Notes: a model not told the origin generated them from the sequence alone. DNA of 64,000 bases from Orenia metallireducens (GCF_001693735.1 NZ_LWDV01000006.1:29023-93022); one strand, 5' to 3'; shown: positions 28,380 to 38,278, numbered from the stretch's first letter. Made by a program: numbers and translations.

Positions 28380-28424
28380 TATCTTAACCCCCTTTTAATT
28401 AGTTGATAACTTTAAAAGTATTAT

Positions 28425-28461
28425 TCCAACTCATTACCTGTTACTCGTCACTTGTTACTTA
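28425..28461. repeat. Dispersed palindromic repeat, copy C (one arm)
   Basis: The arm GTTACTCGTCACTTGTTACT matches the other repeat copies. It overlaps the last three codons and the stop of the DUF116 gene (28448). Confidence 0.65.
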
Positions 28462-29200
28462 TCAACTGCTGTATCGCTTCTTCTATCTTCTCTACCTCAA
28501 CACCAGTATTAATACAAGGACCATGAGGTCTTAGATTAACCACCCCAATTACTGGCATAGGGTAGATGTCTTGAATTCCACTACTTAAATCACGTTCACA
28601 AGCTACGGCAATAATTGCCTTTGGTCTTATCTCTTTGATAATCTTTCTAGCTAAAGTTCCACCAGTTGCAATTGCTAAATGAATTCCATACTTTTCAGTA
28701 ACTTCAATTAAATCCTGTACTTGACACCTTCCACAACGTTTACAATTGTTTAAATTACTGGTTACTCTATAGTTACATTCTGAATTCTGAATACAATGGG
28801 GAACCAATACCATAATATCATCAGGAGATAATTTCATCTTACTAGGATTAATTAATTGATTACTTACATTGATAAAGGATGATTGAATTGACTCTTTGTC
28901 AAGACCAAGTAGCCCACCTAAATGAATAATTATAGGCAGAAAATAAGAGATAACCACCTTAGTGGGAATAATTAAAGGCTTAATAGGCTGACCCAATCTC
29001 AAAGTTAAGACGATACCTAAAATACCTAAGATTAATAGCAATGCAAAAACAGATAGCGCCAGACTTATAATTATTAATACCCCTTTACTAAGTAAACTAA
29101 AACCAAAAAAGTTCAGATACCAGACTCCTCCTACAAAGATACTTAATATAGCTAATGCTAGTAATAATAGTCCCATAAATAGTCTTTTTGATTTTTCCAT
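28448..29200 (-). CDS. DUF116 family membrane protein
   Basis: The 250-residue protein has two or three N-terminal membrane segments (about 8-32, 38-65 and 78-95) and a cytoplasmic Cys-rich domain with LVPHCIQNSECNYRV, CKRCGRCQVQDL, ACERDLSSG and a later HGPCINTG. This is the DUF116 pattern. The six or more conserved cysteines suggest a metal or Fe-S site, but function is unknown. It is typically found between fmt and rsmB in anaerobic Firmicutes, as here, and starts six bases after fmt ends. The last residues come from a palindromic repeat arm. Confidence 0.88.
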   Translation of the reverse strand: MEKSKRLFMGLLLLALAILSIFVGGVWYLNFFGFSLLSKGVLIIISLALSVFALLLILGILGIVLTLRLGQPIKPLIIPTKVVISYFLPIIIHLGGLLGLDKESIQSSFINVSNQLINPSKMKLSPDDIMVLVPHCIQNSECNYRVTSNLNNCKRCGRCQVQDLIEVTEKYGIHLAIATGGTLARKIIKEIRPKAIIAVACERDLSSGIQDIYPMPVIGVVNLRPHGPCINTGVEVEKIEEAIQQLISNK

Positions 29201-29205
29201 AAAAT

Positions 29206-30153
29206 TTATTCTCCTAACTTGCTTCCTACTCTGATATCATATCCTCTTAAATAATCAGTAGCATCTATTCTCTGTTTACTAGCAGGCTGTACCTCTGTCA
29301 ATAATAATTGTCCCTCACCAGTCTGTACTACTATTCCCAACTCATCATCTACTTTAACAACAGTTCCAGGAATTACTCCTTCTGCAACCTTCTTGTTATC
29401 ATAGATTTTAGAGTTCCATAGTTTTAGCCGACTCCCTTCTTGATATGTATAAGAACCTGGCCAGGGATTCATCCCTCTAATTAGATTCCAGATACTCCTA
29501 ACATCCTTAGACCAATCGACTAGACCTTCTTGTTTAGAAATCTTAGGGGCATAAGTAGCTTGCTCATCATCCTGTTGCTCTCTAGGTGCACTGCCAGCTT
29601 CAATCTGCTTTAAGGTCTCTACTATTAAATTAGCACCTATCTCTGATAATTTATCATGTAATGTACCTACAGTATCTTCAGGGCTGATCTCTAGCTCTTC
29701 TTTTAAAATCATATCCCCTGTATCCATTCCTTTATCCATATGCATAGTTGTAATTCCTGTCTTCTCTTCACCATCTATAATAGCTCGATGAATTGGGGCT
29801 GCACCTCTATACTTTGGTAATAAAGAAGCATGAATATTGATACAACCATATTTAGGCAGATTCAATACTTCCTCTTTTAGAATCTGCCCATAAGCAACTA
29901 CCACAATCACTTCGGGGTTCCACTCCTCTAATTTAGCTATTCCCTCAGCAGTAGAGACCTTCTCTGGTTGAAATACCTCTATATCATGCTTTAAAGCTCT
30001 CTTCTTAACTGGAGTCGGCTTTACCTTCTGCCCTCTCCCTCTTTTACGATCTGGTTGGCTAACTACTCCAACTACATCTAGAAAATCCGCTTCAATCAAT
30101 GCCTGTAAACAAGGAACTGCAAAGTCTGGTGTTCCCATAAATGCAACTCTCAT
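29206..30153 (-). CDS. fmt: Methionyl-tRNA formyltransferase
   Basis: The 315-residue enzyme has MGTPDFAVPCLQALI, the catalytic region GCINIHASLLPKYRGAAPIH (Asn, His) and MDKGMDTGDM (Asp), and a C-terminal OB-like domain. It formylates initiator Met-tRNA with 10-formyl-THF. It belongs to the priA-def-fmt translation-initiation set. GGAGGGATAGA precedes the ATG. A 293-bp gap holding an inverted repeat separates it from def. Confidence 0.97.
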   Translation of the reverse strand: MRVAFMGTPDFAVPCLQALIEADFLDVVGVVSQPDRKRGRGQKVKPTPVKKRALKHDIEVFQPEKVSTAEGIAKLEEWNPEVIVVVAYGQILKEEVLNLPKYGCINIHASLLPKYRGAAPIHRAIIDGEEKTGITTMHMDKGMDTGDMILKEELEISPEDTVGTLHDKLSEIGANLIVETLKQIEAGSAPREQQDDEQATYAPKISKQEGLVDWSKDVRSIWNLIRGMNPWPGSYTYQEGSRLKLWNSKIYDNKKVAEGVIPGTVVKVDDELGIVVQTGEGQLLLTEVQPASKQRIDATDYLRGYDIRVGSKLGE

Positions 30154-30194
30154 TCTATCCCTCCAATCTGGAAATCAAATAACTTTAAAAAATT

Positions 30195-30346
30195 TATTAC
30201 CACGGATTAGCACAGATCAAACACAGATGCTATTGACTAGTAGAAAAACCTTTAGAAATTAAATTAAGAATTAAAATATCCAATTATTGTTTTAATTTAT
30301 TGATTTTAATTCGTGTTAATCCATGTAAATTCGTGGCAAAAATAAG
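30195..30346. repeat. Imperfect inverted-repeat element in the def-fmt gap
   Basis: CCACGGATTAGCACAGATCA near 30201 and, on the opposite strand near 30345, CCACGAATTTACATGGATTA face each other about 95 bp apart. Nothing coding is seen in the gap. Confidence 0.55.
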
Positions 30347-30446
30347 GTTTTATATTCTATTTCTTACCTATATTACTTATAATTCTGGAGCAAATCCAGT
30401 CCATATAAATCACAAATAGTTTCTACTAATATTCACACTCTAGATT

Positions 30447-30884
30447 CTAAAGATAATCAACAAATAATTTACCATCTAAATGATCTATCTCATGTTGTAA
30501 AGCACGAGCTAATAGCCCTTTTCCTTCAACTATTATCTCTTTTCCATCTCTATCTAAAGCTTTAACCTTGACCTTATAAGCTCGCTCTACTTTAGCAGTC
30601 TTACCTGGAATACTTAAGCATCCCTCATTATCGATATAAGTCTTAACAGAGCTCTCAATAATCTCTGGATTAATCAATTCAAAAAGCCCAGAACCTACAT
30701 CTATGACAACAATCCTTTTAGAGATTCCAATCTGGGGAGCAGCTAGTCCTACTCCTGGTGCATCATACATAGTCTCTGCCATATCATTAAGTAACCTTCT
30801 AGTTTTATCAGTTACCTCTTCTACCTCTTTAGCTTTAGTCCTTAAGACAGGATCTCCTATCTCTCTAATCTTTAACAACGCCAT
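30447..30884 (-). CDS. def: Peptide deformylase
   Basis: The 145-residue metalloenzyme has the three deformylase motifs [18 protein letters not shown] and QHEIDHLDG (metal ligands Cys and two His). It removes the N-formyl group put on by Fmt-charged initiator tRNA. GGAGGTGTAAAG precedes the ATG. It lies between priA and fmt. Length matches short class I deformylases. Confidence 0.97.
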   Translation of the reverse strand: MALLKIREIGDPVLRTKAKEVEEVTDKTRRLLNDMAETMYDAPGVGLAAPQIGISKRIVVIDVGSGLFELINPEIIESSVKTYIDNEGCLSIPGKTAKVERAYKVKVKALDRDGKEIIVEGKGLLARALQHEIDHLDGKLFVDYL

Positions 30885-30953
30885 CTTTACACCTCCGAAA
30901 ATTCAATTCACAATCTATAATTGACAATTTACATTGCCAATTAGTAATTATTA

Positions 30954-33200
30954 TTATAACATTCCCAATGGGTCAACATCAACACTTACCTTAATAGTCT
31001 TTAAAGTAGATAACTCATTTAATCTAAGTAGACTCTCTTGATTGACCTTTCTTATCTTCTCTAACTCTTTACCTTTAAGTAGTAGCTGCCACCGATATTG
31101 TCCTCTTACCCTACTTAAAGGTGCTTGCACAGGACCTAAGAGCATTATCCCCTCATCATCTATTTTATTCAACTTCTCCCTAATAATATCACTTAATAGA
31201 TTTGAGACCTCAATTACTTTATCTTCCCGTTCATCACTGATAACTATACTTATAATATGGGTAAAGGGTGGATAAGAGGCAAATTTTCTTGTCTCTATCT
31301 CAAAATTATAAAAGCCATTATAATCATGGTTTTTAGAGAATTGAATACTATAATGCTCCGGAGTATAGCTTTGAATAATAACCTCTCCCGCTTTCTCTCC
31401 TCTACCAGTCCTTCCTGCTACCTGTGTTAAGAGTTGGAAGGTTCTCTCTCCTGCTCTAAAGTCAGGAAGATTAAGAGCTGTATCAGCAGTAATCACTCCA
31501 ACTAAGGTAACATTGGAAAAATCATGACCTTTAGCAATCATCTGAGTTCCTACCAAGATATCTATCTTCCCCTGCTTAAAAGCCGATAATATCCTTTCAT
31601 ATTCCCCTTTACGCCTAGTTGTATCTACATCCATTCTAGCCACTTTAGCCTCTGGAAAGAGCTCCTTTAAACCCTCTTCTACCTTCTGAGTTCCTACACC
31701 AAAATATTTAATATAGATACTTTCACAGTTAGGACAGATATTAGGAACCCCTTCTTTATGATCACAGTAATGGCATTGTAAGATATTTGGAGTAGCATGA
31801 TAGGTTAAGGAGACATCACAGTCATTACACTTCATTACATGTCCACATTCACGGCATTGAACAAAGGTAGAGAAACCTCGTCGATTAAGAAAGATCATCG
31901 TCTGCTCACCCTTCTTTAAGCGATCAATCATCCCCTCTTGTAAGGGCTGGCTGAACATAGTCTTATTACCAGTTTTGAGCTCCTTTCTCATATCAATAAG
32001 TTCTACTGTTGGTAAAGGTCTATCATCAATCCTTTTTTTAAGTTCTATTAACTTATATTCTCCAATCTCTGTGCGATGATAAGCCTCCAATGATGGGGTA
32101 GCTGTTCCTAATAAAGTCACTGCCCCTACCAACTCTGCTCTTTTGACAGCCACCTCTCTAGCATGATATTTAGGGTGATCCTCCTGTTTATAGCTGGTCT
32201 CATGCTCTTCATCAATGATAATCAATCCTAAATTATTAAAAGGAGCAAAAACTGCCGATCTAGCTCCTACTACAATTTTAACATCACCAAATTTAATTCT
32301 ACGCCATTCATCAAAACGCTCACCTGCCGACAGTTGACTATGCAAGACAGCTACTTGATCTCCAAAACGACCTTTAAATCTAGCTATAGTTTGAGGTGTT
32401 AATGAAATTTCAGGGACTAAAACGATAGTGTCTTTTCCTGACTCTAAGGTTTTGGCAATCACTTGGAGATATACCTCAGTCTTTCCACTACCTGTAACCC
32501 CCTTTAAGAGAATAGTAGAGCTCTCTTTCTGCTCTAAAGCACTACTGATCTCTTCTATGGCAACCTTCTGTTCAGGCGTTGGATCTAAGGGGGTAGTTGT
32601 CCTAAAATTATGGTGGCTATGAGGATTTCTCTTAACCTCTTTTTCTACATATTGTAGATAACCTTTGTTAATCAATGTCCTAATTATTCCTGAAGTGGTC
32701 TCTAACTTCTCTGCTAACTCAGTATTAGTTAAATTAATCTTAGGGTTATCTATCAAAAAAGAGAAGACCTCCTTCTGCTTATAAGCCCTATCACTGATCT
32801 TATCAAGTAACTTCTTACTCTCTTCTACCGATTGAGCCAACTTAACAACCTGCTTAGTCTTAATCTTAGTCTGACCACTAGGAACGATTGCTTTTAAAGA
32901 ACTAATTAAATACGACTGATAATACTCTGACATCCATTTAGCCAATTTTAATAACTCTTCATCAAAAAAAGCATAGTCTGTTAACACTTTATTGATAGGT
33001 TTTACCGCAAATTCAAAATCATCTTCATCAGCCTCAAACTCTCTTATTATGTATCCTTCTACCCTCTGACGACCAAAGGGTACAAGTACTTTTCTACCAA
33101 CCTTAATTTGACTCTCCAACCTCTCTGGTACTTTGTAAGTAAAGGGCCTATCAACCTGTTCAACTGATACATCAACCATTACTTCTACATATTTAATCAT
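30954..33200 (-). CDS. priA: Primosomal replication restart helicase
   Basis: The 748-residue helicase has an N-terminal DNA 3'-end binding domain, Walker A GVTGSGKTEVYLQ, DEEH box, and the zinc-binding cysteines CRECGHVMKCNDC, CHYCDHK and CPNC. Motif VI reads QVAGRTGRG. It reloads the replisome at stalled forks. The ATG at 33200 follows GAGGTGG by six bases. In many Firmicutes priA follows coaBC; here coaBC is 19 kb away. Confidence 0.97.
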   Translation of the reverse strand: MIKYVEVMVDVSVEQVDRPFTYKVPERLESQIKVGRKVLVPFGRQRVEGYIIREFEADEDDFEFAVKPINKVLTDYAFFDEELLKLAKWMSEYYQSYLISSLKAIVPSGQTKIKTKQVVKLAQSVEESKKLLDKISDRAYKQKEVFSFLIDNPKINLTNTELAEKLETTSGIIRTLINKGYLQYVEKEVKRNPHSHHNFRTTTPLDPTPEQKVAIEEISSALEQKESSTILLKGVTGSGKTEVYLQVIAKTLESGKDTIVLVPEISLTPQTIARFKGRFGDQVAVLHSQLSAGERFDEWRRIKFGDVKIVVGARSAVFAPFNNLGLIIIDEEHETSYKQEDHPKYHAREVAVKRAELVGAVTLLGTATPSLEAYHRTEIGEYKLIELKKRIDDRPLPTVELIDMRKELKTGNKTMFSQPLQEGMIDRLKKGEQTMIFLNRRGFSTFVQCRECGHVMKCNDCDVSLTYHATPNILQCHYCDHKEGVPNICPNCESIYIKYFGVGTQKVEEGLKELFPEAKVARMDVDTTRRKGEYERILSAFKQGKIDILVGTQMIAKGHDFSNVTLVGVITADTALNLPDFRAGERTFQLLTQVAGRTGRGEKAGEVIIQSYTPEHYSIQFSKNHDYNGFYNFEIETRKFASYPPFTHIISIVISDEREDKVIEVSNLLSDIIREKLNKIDDEGIMLLGPVQAPLSRVRGQYRWQLLLKGKELEKIRKVNQESLLRLNELSTLKTIKVSVDVDPLGML

Positions 33201-33249
33201 TATATCCCACCTCAATAATACTCATAAACTAAAACAATCACTCTAAATA

Positions 33250-34293
33250 TTACCCTATCTTCTTAACTACAGATTTTGCTATCATCCTAAATAATATCAC
33301 TCCACCAAAGATGATTACTAGATAAAAGGTCAGAAATCTCCAAACTATTGCTAATAACCCCACTAAAGATGAGGGTACAAAGCTAGAAAAAAGGGTTGCA
33401 AAACCAAATTCTGCTGCTCCACTCGCTCCTGGAGTTGGCATATATGGTATAATCAGATAAAATATAGTCTGTATAATAAATGCTCTAAAAAAGTAGGGTT
33501 TGACACCTAATCCTAACAATATTACCGGTGCAATAATAAAGAATAACACCCAAAATATTATAGTAAAAAAAACAGCCAAAAGCAAACTGCTTTTCTTATA
33601 CTTAGTCAATTGCCACAGACTTTCATGAAAATCTTCCATCTCTTTATATAATTTATCTATCAATTGATTAGCCTTTTTACTCTTCATTAAACCTTGTAGA
33701 AACCTTAAATTTCTCAACCTTTCTGTTAATACTTTAATCTTATCGGGTTTCCAGATAAAATAAATCATAATCGCTGAAATAGATAAAGAAAGCAAGATTA
33801 AAAGGTTGAAAATCTCCTCTGGAATTACCCCAGAACTGATCAAATCAGAAAATAGAAAGAAGAATAGGGGGGATAGTATACTAAAGAACAATAACCTAAT
33901 TACAAACTGGACAATGATTACTGTTGATGACTTTCCTAAAGAGATCCCTTTACGATGTAATAAGAGCACCTGTATAGGACCTCCCCCTGAAGCAAAAGGA
34001 GTAACATTTGAGATAAAAGCCCCTACTAAGAAGTTTTTTATAGCAAACTTTAAAGATATCTCTTCTCCTAAAGCATTTGTAATTAACTTAATTCTCAAAC
34101 CACCTACGACCCACATCAAAAAATTTATTACTATGGCTAATAGCAGATAGAACGAATTTACTCTCTTTATTTGTAAGAAGGTCTCTTCATTTATAGTTAA
34201 AGAGAATAGTAATACTAAAGCTATCACACTGACTAATAGTGAATATTTCAATCCTTTCTTGATCTTCCTCTGGTCTATACTACCTTCATTCAT
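33250..34293 (-). CDS. Flippase-like / lysylphosphatidylglycerol synthase TM-domain protein
   Basis: The 347-residue polytopic protein has eight or more membrane helices and the family motifs NFLVGAFISNVTPFASGGGPIQVLLLHRKG and PTPGASGAAEFGFATLF (PF03706, YbhN/AglD-like). Family members move or transfer lipid-linked groups; those without the soluble synthetase domain, as here, are of uncertain substrate. GGGGGATTATATCG precedes the ATG. It is the first gene of the priA-def-fmt run, 49 bp before priA. Confidence 0.88.
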   Translation of the reverse strand: MNEGSIDQRKIKKGLKYSLLVSVIALVLLFSLTINEETFLQIKRVNSFYLLLAIVINFLMWVVGGLRIKLITNALGEEISLKFAIKNFLVGAFISNVTPFASGGGPIQVLLLHRKGISLGKSSTVIIVQFVIRLLFFSILSPLFFFLFSDLISSGVIPEEIFNLLILLSLSISAIMIYFIWKPDKIKVLTERLRNLRFLQGLMKSKKANQLIDKLYKEMEDFHESLWQLTKYKKSSLLLAVFFTIIFWVLFFIIAPVILLGLGVKPYFFRAFIIQTIFYLIIPYMPTPGASGAAEFGFATLFSSFVPSSLVGLLAIVWRFLTFYLVIIFGGVILFRMIAKSVVKKIG

Positions 34294-34469
34294 CGATATA
34301 ATCCCCCTAAAATAATTATAACTTCTTTAAAGTCACTTTTATTATTATTCAATATCTAGTGCTATATTCCTATGTTAAATTATATTTAATTTAATAGATT
34401 AGCTAAAAATAAGAGTATAACTTCTGTATAGATAATTATCCAACTTTAGAATACAATTTAAGTATGTCG

Positions 34470-34699
34470 TTATAGAGAGATAATGCGACACTTTTATAGT
34501 TAAAAATTAAGTTCAAAACCTCACACCTCACACCTAACCCCTTAATCCCCTTTCAGGTCTATCGACCACTTCATGCAAAACCAGCCTCTCCTTAACTAAT
34601 GAGAAGGGAAACTCTTTCTCTTTTACTTTTCTCCCTTCTCCTAAGAGCAGGAGAAGGGTTGGGGATGAGGTGTGAAAACTGTCGCAATATACCCATTAA
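34470..34699. repeat. Composite palindromic element (repeat ends with a CCTCACACC-type core)
   Basis: The ends TTATAGAGAGATAATGCGAC and TGTCGCAATATACCCATTAA match the outer ends of the repeats at 38279, 39891 and 46786. The core is different: CCTCACACCTCACACC...GGGGATGAGGTGTG inverted repeats with internal CTCC-rich palindromes, shared with the element at 60932-61117. Confidence 0.7.
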
Positions 34700-34737
34700 A
34701 CCACACTTTAGACTTAGAATTTATCATTTAATTTACT

Positions 34738-34765
34738 AAGCCACAGACTAAAAGTCTGTGGCTTT
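34738..34765 (-). terminator. Hairpin after the 34819-36171 gene
   Basis: An AGCCACAGACT/AGTCTGTGGCT stem lies 54 bp beyond the stop codon. T tracts are weak on both sides, so termination is probable but not certain. Apart from this and the repeat at 34470 the 525-bp gap shows nothing. Confidence 0.5.
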
Positions 34766-34818
34766 CAAACTAAGTTAAATTATAAACTTATAAATATCAT
34801 TTCAGCTCAAATTCAAAA

Positions 34819-36171
34819 TTAAATATCCATTCCCTCTATCTTAGGATTAGCAAAAGTTCCACTTATATCAAGGAGAATATCATCACCCTCTCTAGGAAAC
34901 TCTTGACCCATACGCACCTCTAACATTCTAATAAGTTCCTTCAAGTTATCATTTAGCTTAGCTACTCTTAGTATTAAAGTAGTAATACTAGAATCACCAA
35001 GGTTATCTCTATTAATGTCAAGGTTTCCTGTCAAATCTATATCTATAATTGAACTATTGACCTTACCTTGAGATATATTAATATTATTATTGTCAACTTT
35101 ATAATTAATAGTAATTTCATCTAAAGAGATATTATTTAAGTCTATACCACTCATAAAGACAATAGGATTATATGATAATCTCTCCTTGAGTCTACCTGCA
35201 AACTCTGCTTTAAATCCTCCTAAAGTAAAGTTATACTCTCCATCACCAATGTTCTTAATGGAGTCTGCCCAAACATTAATAACATCTTTAGGGTTAGTAA
35301 TATCATTCCTAATTAATTTCTGCTTATAGGTACTATTAAATTTGGAGTTTGTAGTAATATTTCCAAGGGTATAACGACCTGTGGTTTCAGCATCACCAAA
35401 TTCTACTCCATCACCCTTAAATTCAAAATTACCTTCTCCAGAGATACCAGTTATCTCTAAATCTTTTAAATTATTACCACTATAATGAATTGTTTCAGAA
35501 GCCTCACCAAAAAATAATGGAGCATCCACCTTATAATTATTAATCTTAATCTCCTTCTTATCAGGGTCATAATTAATATCAAGAATAAATTCGTCTATCC
35601 CAGTTAGCTTTCTTTCTAGTTCTGGAGAAGATAAATTTTGCCTAATATTCTTTGGTAATTTGACATTAAATCCAGTGAAGGATATGGCTATTGCTTGCTT
35701 ATCTTGGAGTAATTGAGCAGAATCATCATTTAACTCCTCTACAGATAACTGTCCTTTATAATCTATATTCAAATCATTAAAGTCAGCTGACAGATCTTCT
35801 AATCTATCTTCAATCCTTAAATTATCTATCTGAGCCACCAATCCATGCAGCTCCTTAAGTTCATCTTCTTTAGCTAAAGCAAAGGAGTCTTGATAAGGTA
35901 ACTTGACTACGATCTTATCAGAACTTATATACCCATCCTTATAATTTTTGACTTTCATTACTACCTGATTATAAGTAACTTGACTTAATAGGGGATTTGC
36001 TGATACTTTACTGTACTCAACGTCAAAAGGAATACCATCTTTCTTTAATTTTAGCTCAAGGCTCTCTGTAAGTCTATCTTCTACTATATTTCCTACATAC
36101 CAGTTAGCACCTAAGATGATGACTATTAAAGCCACGATAGTCCCAAGTAATATCTTATTTTTCTTATCCAT
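34819..36171 (-). CDS. Membrane-anchored extracytoplasmic protein, DUF945/AsmA-like
   Basis: The 450-residue protein has one N-terminal membrane anchor (LLGTIVALIVIILGANWYVG, residues 8-27) and a long outside region of alternating beta strands and Asp/Asn-rich turns. The start plus anchor plus repeated LDI..YD and GNLDINRD stretches resemble DUF945 or AsmA-like proteins, but I cannot assign a family firmly. GGAGGCATATA precedes the ATG. It stands alone, with a possible hairpin terminator. A cell-envelope role is the only inference I would make. Confidence 0.6.
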   Translation of the reverse strand: MDKKNKILLGTIVALIVIILGANWYVGNIVEDRLTESLELKLKKDGIPFDVEYSKVSANPLLSQVTYNQVVMKVKNYKDGYISSDKIVVKLPYQDSFALAKEDELKELHGLVAQIDNLRIEDRLEDLSADFNDLNIDYKGQLSVEELNDDSAQLLQDKQAIAISFTGFNVKLPKNIRQNLSSPELERKLTGIDEFILDINYDPDKKEIKINNYKVDAPLFFGEASETIHYSGNNLKDLEITGISGEGNFEFKGDGVEFGDAETTGRYTLGNITTNSKFNSTYKQKLIRNDITNPKDVINVWADSIKNIGDGEYNFTLGGFKAEFAGRLKERLSYNPIVFMSGIDLNNISLDEITINYKVDNNNINISQGKVNSSIIDIDLTGNLDINRDNLGDSSITTLILRVAKLNDNLKELIRMLEVRMGQEFPREGDDILLDISGTFANPKIEGMDI

Positions 36172-36340
36172 TATATGCCTCCTAAATTAAAATTCTCCCC
36201 CTAAATAATTGCTTTTCTTAATTTAAAGATTTTATCATACTTCTATTCCAGCATTATAAAAACAATCAAAGAAGGGCAATCTTTTAATTCTATATTCTTT
36301 AGATAGACTTATTATCCTTTTCTATCTAGCTAAATAAATA

Positions 36341-36367
36341 AAAAAAGAAGGGAATATCCCCTCTTTT
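36341..36367 (-). terminator. Terminator after wrbA
   Basis: AAGAGGGGATATTCCCTTCTT-type hairpin in two parts, followed by seven T on the minus strand, nine bases past the stop. Confidence 0.75.
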
Positions 36368-36375
36368 CTACTCAA

Positions 36376-36990
36376 CTATTTAATTAATTTAGCAGTAATC
36401 TCTGCTACATGTTTACCTTGGAATCTAGCAGCAGCTAATTCATTCTCACTAGGCATTCTCTGACCTTCACCACCAGTAATTGTTGTTGCCCCATAGGGAG
36501 AACCACCACTGATCTCCTCCAGAGTCATTTGTCTAGCAAAGGTATAAGGAAGGCCAACAATAATCATCCCATGATGTAATAGTGTAGTATGTAGACTTCG
36601 AATAGTAGTCTCCTGTCCACCATGTTGGGTTGCAGTACTAACAAAAACACTACCTACCTTCCCTACCATGGCACCCTCTTGCCATAGTCCACCTGTAGTA
36701 TCTAAAAAATTCTGCATTTGTCCAGATACATGTCCAAAACGGGTTGGTGTCCCAAAAATAACTCCATCGGCATCCTTCAAATCCTCTAAAGTACACTCTG
36801 GAATACCCTTAAACTCCTGTTGGGCCTCTAAAGCCCCCATCTCTTTAAGTCTCTCTTCAGGAATTGTTTCAGGGATTCTCCGTAATTCTACTTCTGCACC
36901 ATTTACTTGTTGAGCACCTTCTGCTACTGCCTTGGCCATCTGATAGGTATGACCATATGTTGAATAAAAAGGAATTAAAATCTTCATCAT
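36376..36990 (-). CDS. wrbA: NAD(P)H:quinone oxidoreductase, WrbA type
   Basis: The 204-residue flavodoxin-like protein has the FMN phosphate loop ([13 protein letters not shown]), [38 protein letters not shown] and [15 protein letters not shown]. WrbA reduces quinones by two electrons and limits semiquinone-driven oxygen radicals. The start is the first of two adjacent ATG codons behind AAGGGAG; an upstream in-frame extension to 37053 has no binding site. It begins the redox-defence block. Confidence 0.93.
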   Translation of the reverse strand: MMKILIPFYSTYGHTYQMAKAVAEGAQQVNGAEVELRRIPETIPEERLKEMGALEAQQEFKGIPECTLEDLKDADGVIFGTPTRFGHVSGQMQNFLDTTGGLWQEGAMVGKVGSVFVSTATQHGGQETTIRSLHTTLLHHGMIIVGLPYTFARQMTLEEISGGSPYGATTITGGEGQRMPSENELAAARFQGKHVAEITAKLIK

Positions 36991-37164
36991 ACCATCTCCC
37001 TTCTTAATAAAGCGATCTAACATCACCATTATTTGTAAAAAGATATTATTCAATAGCTCAAAAACTTAAAAACCTATATCTTGAATTAGCTCAATATTTA
37101 TAGATACAACTTTTTAACCATAGGGTCGCTTAGGAAATTAAATTTTTCCTTATCTATCTTAAAA

Positions 37165-37515
37165 TTATTCTACTGTAATCTCTTTAGCAGCTTCCCATTG
37201 CCCATGTATATTACAGAATTCATAGGCTCTTAAAGTACAATCCTCTTCTAATTTGATAGTAAGAGTGACTTCTGCTTTCATCTCTGGAGTAAAGCTTACT
37301 CTACCTAACTGATAGTAGTCAGCATATAACTCTACATATTGAATAAAGTGCCCTTCTTCCATTGGATGGTCAATACCCTCACCCATCTTAAGTTTAACTT
37401 CAAAATATTCCCCTTTTTTAACTCTATCTGGAGCATCTATCACAGGAACATGCTTATCTTCTAAATTTGTTTTATCATCAGCATTAGTCGCCTTTTTAAG
37501 TTTATAATAACTCAT
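37165..37515 (-). CDS. Superoxide reductase, class II (neelaredoxin type)
   Basis: The 116-residue protein lacks the N-terminal desulforedoxin domain and so is class II. The catalytic iron ligands are visible: His22 (KHVPVI), His50 and His56 (HPMEEGHFIQYVEL), Cys101 and His104 (CNIHG). The nearby Lys21 is kept, but the position of the usual Glu of the EKHVP motif is Asp20. It reduces superoxide to peroxide without releasing oxygen, normally with rubredoxin as donor; no rubredoxin gene is seen in the window. It is neighbour to the rubrerythrin gene, which would remove the peroxide. Confidence 0.93.
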   Translation of the reverse strand: MSYYKLKKATNADDKTNLEDKHVPVIDAPDRVKKGEYFEVKLKMGEGIDHPMEEGHFIQYVELYADYYQLGRVSFTPEMKAEVTLTIKLEEDCTLRAYEFCNIHGQWEAAKEITVE

Positions 37516-37577
37516 TATATCGCCTCCTAAAATTTATTAATTGTTAATTATTGATATTCACCAGTTATAACTATATA

Positions 37578-38133
37578 TTATTTATGAAATTCTTTAAATC
37601 TATCCTTCTTAACACCATGGATTGGACATTGATCAGGTGTACCATCTTTTACAGTATGACCACATTTTTCACAGATACTAACATACTCTAACTCATAATC
37701 CTTGCCTTTTTCAACAGCCTCTTTAGCCTCAGAAAATAATTTAGAGTAGATCTTCTCCGCCTCTAAAGAGTAGTAAAAAGATTTTACAGCATCACTCTCT
37801 CCTTGATCACTAGCCACTAAATGATATGTAGGGTACATCTGTTCGATTTCAAGTTCTCACCTGCAATTGCTCCTTCTAAATTCTTAGCTGTAGAAACCAA
37901 TCCAAACTCAGCACCAGAAACAACTAAGAAATCACCATCAACATTCTCATGTGCTCAAAATGATTACCGGCATGAACCTCTTCTGCATAAGCAATGGCAT
38001 CAAATAATAAAGCTACCTTAGGAAAACCATCTTTTTCTGTTTTTCTAGCCCACACCTTATACCTTTGATAGGCTTGACTCTCCCCACCAAAAGCTGAGCG
38101 TAAGTTCTGTGCTGTCATTTCATTCTTTACCAT
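37578..38133 (-). pseudogene. Rubrerythrin gene broken by two single-base deletions
   Basis: The frame from the ATG at 38133 encodes a rubrerythrin N-terminus (TAQNLRSAFGGESQAYQRY, EEVHAGNHFEHM) and stops early. Inserting one base near 37944 restores NVDGDFLVVSGAEFGLVSTA; a second base near 37852 restores GENFEIEQMYPTY and joins the C-terminal part. That part has the second diiron motif region EAEKIYSKLF and a rubredoxin-like CEKCG..CPIH, where the last position is His rather than Cys. The two lesions lie within 95 bp. Either the gene is freshly inactivated or the sequence has two homopolymer errors. The repaired protein would be a peroxide reductase. Confidence 0.88.
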
Positions 38134-38278
38134 CTCAACACCATTCTTTTTAGTATTAATAATCGTTACTATTAATATATTAACATCTAATAGACCTTTT
38201 GTCAAATTATAACTTAGTTTATCATGGGTTTCTAAATTTCATCTTAAATAAAACTTATGCTAATAGAAAAATTGATAG

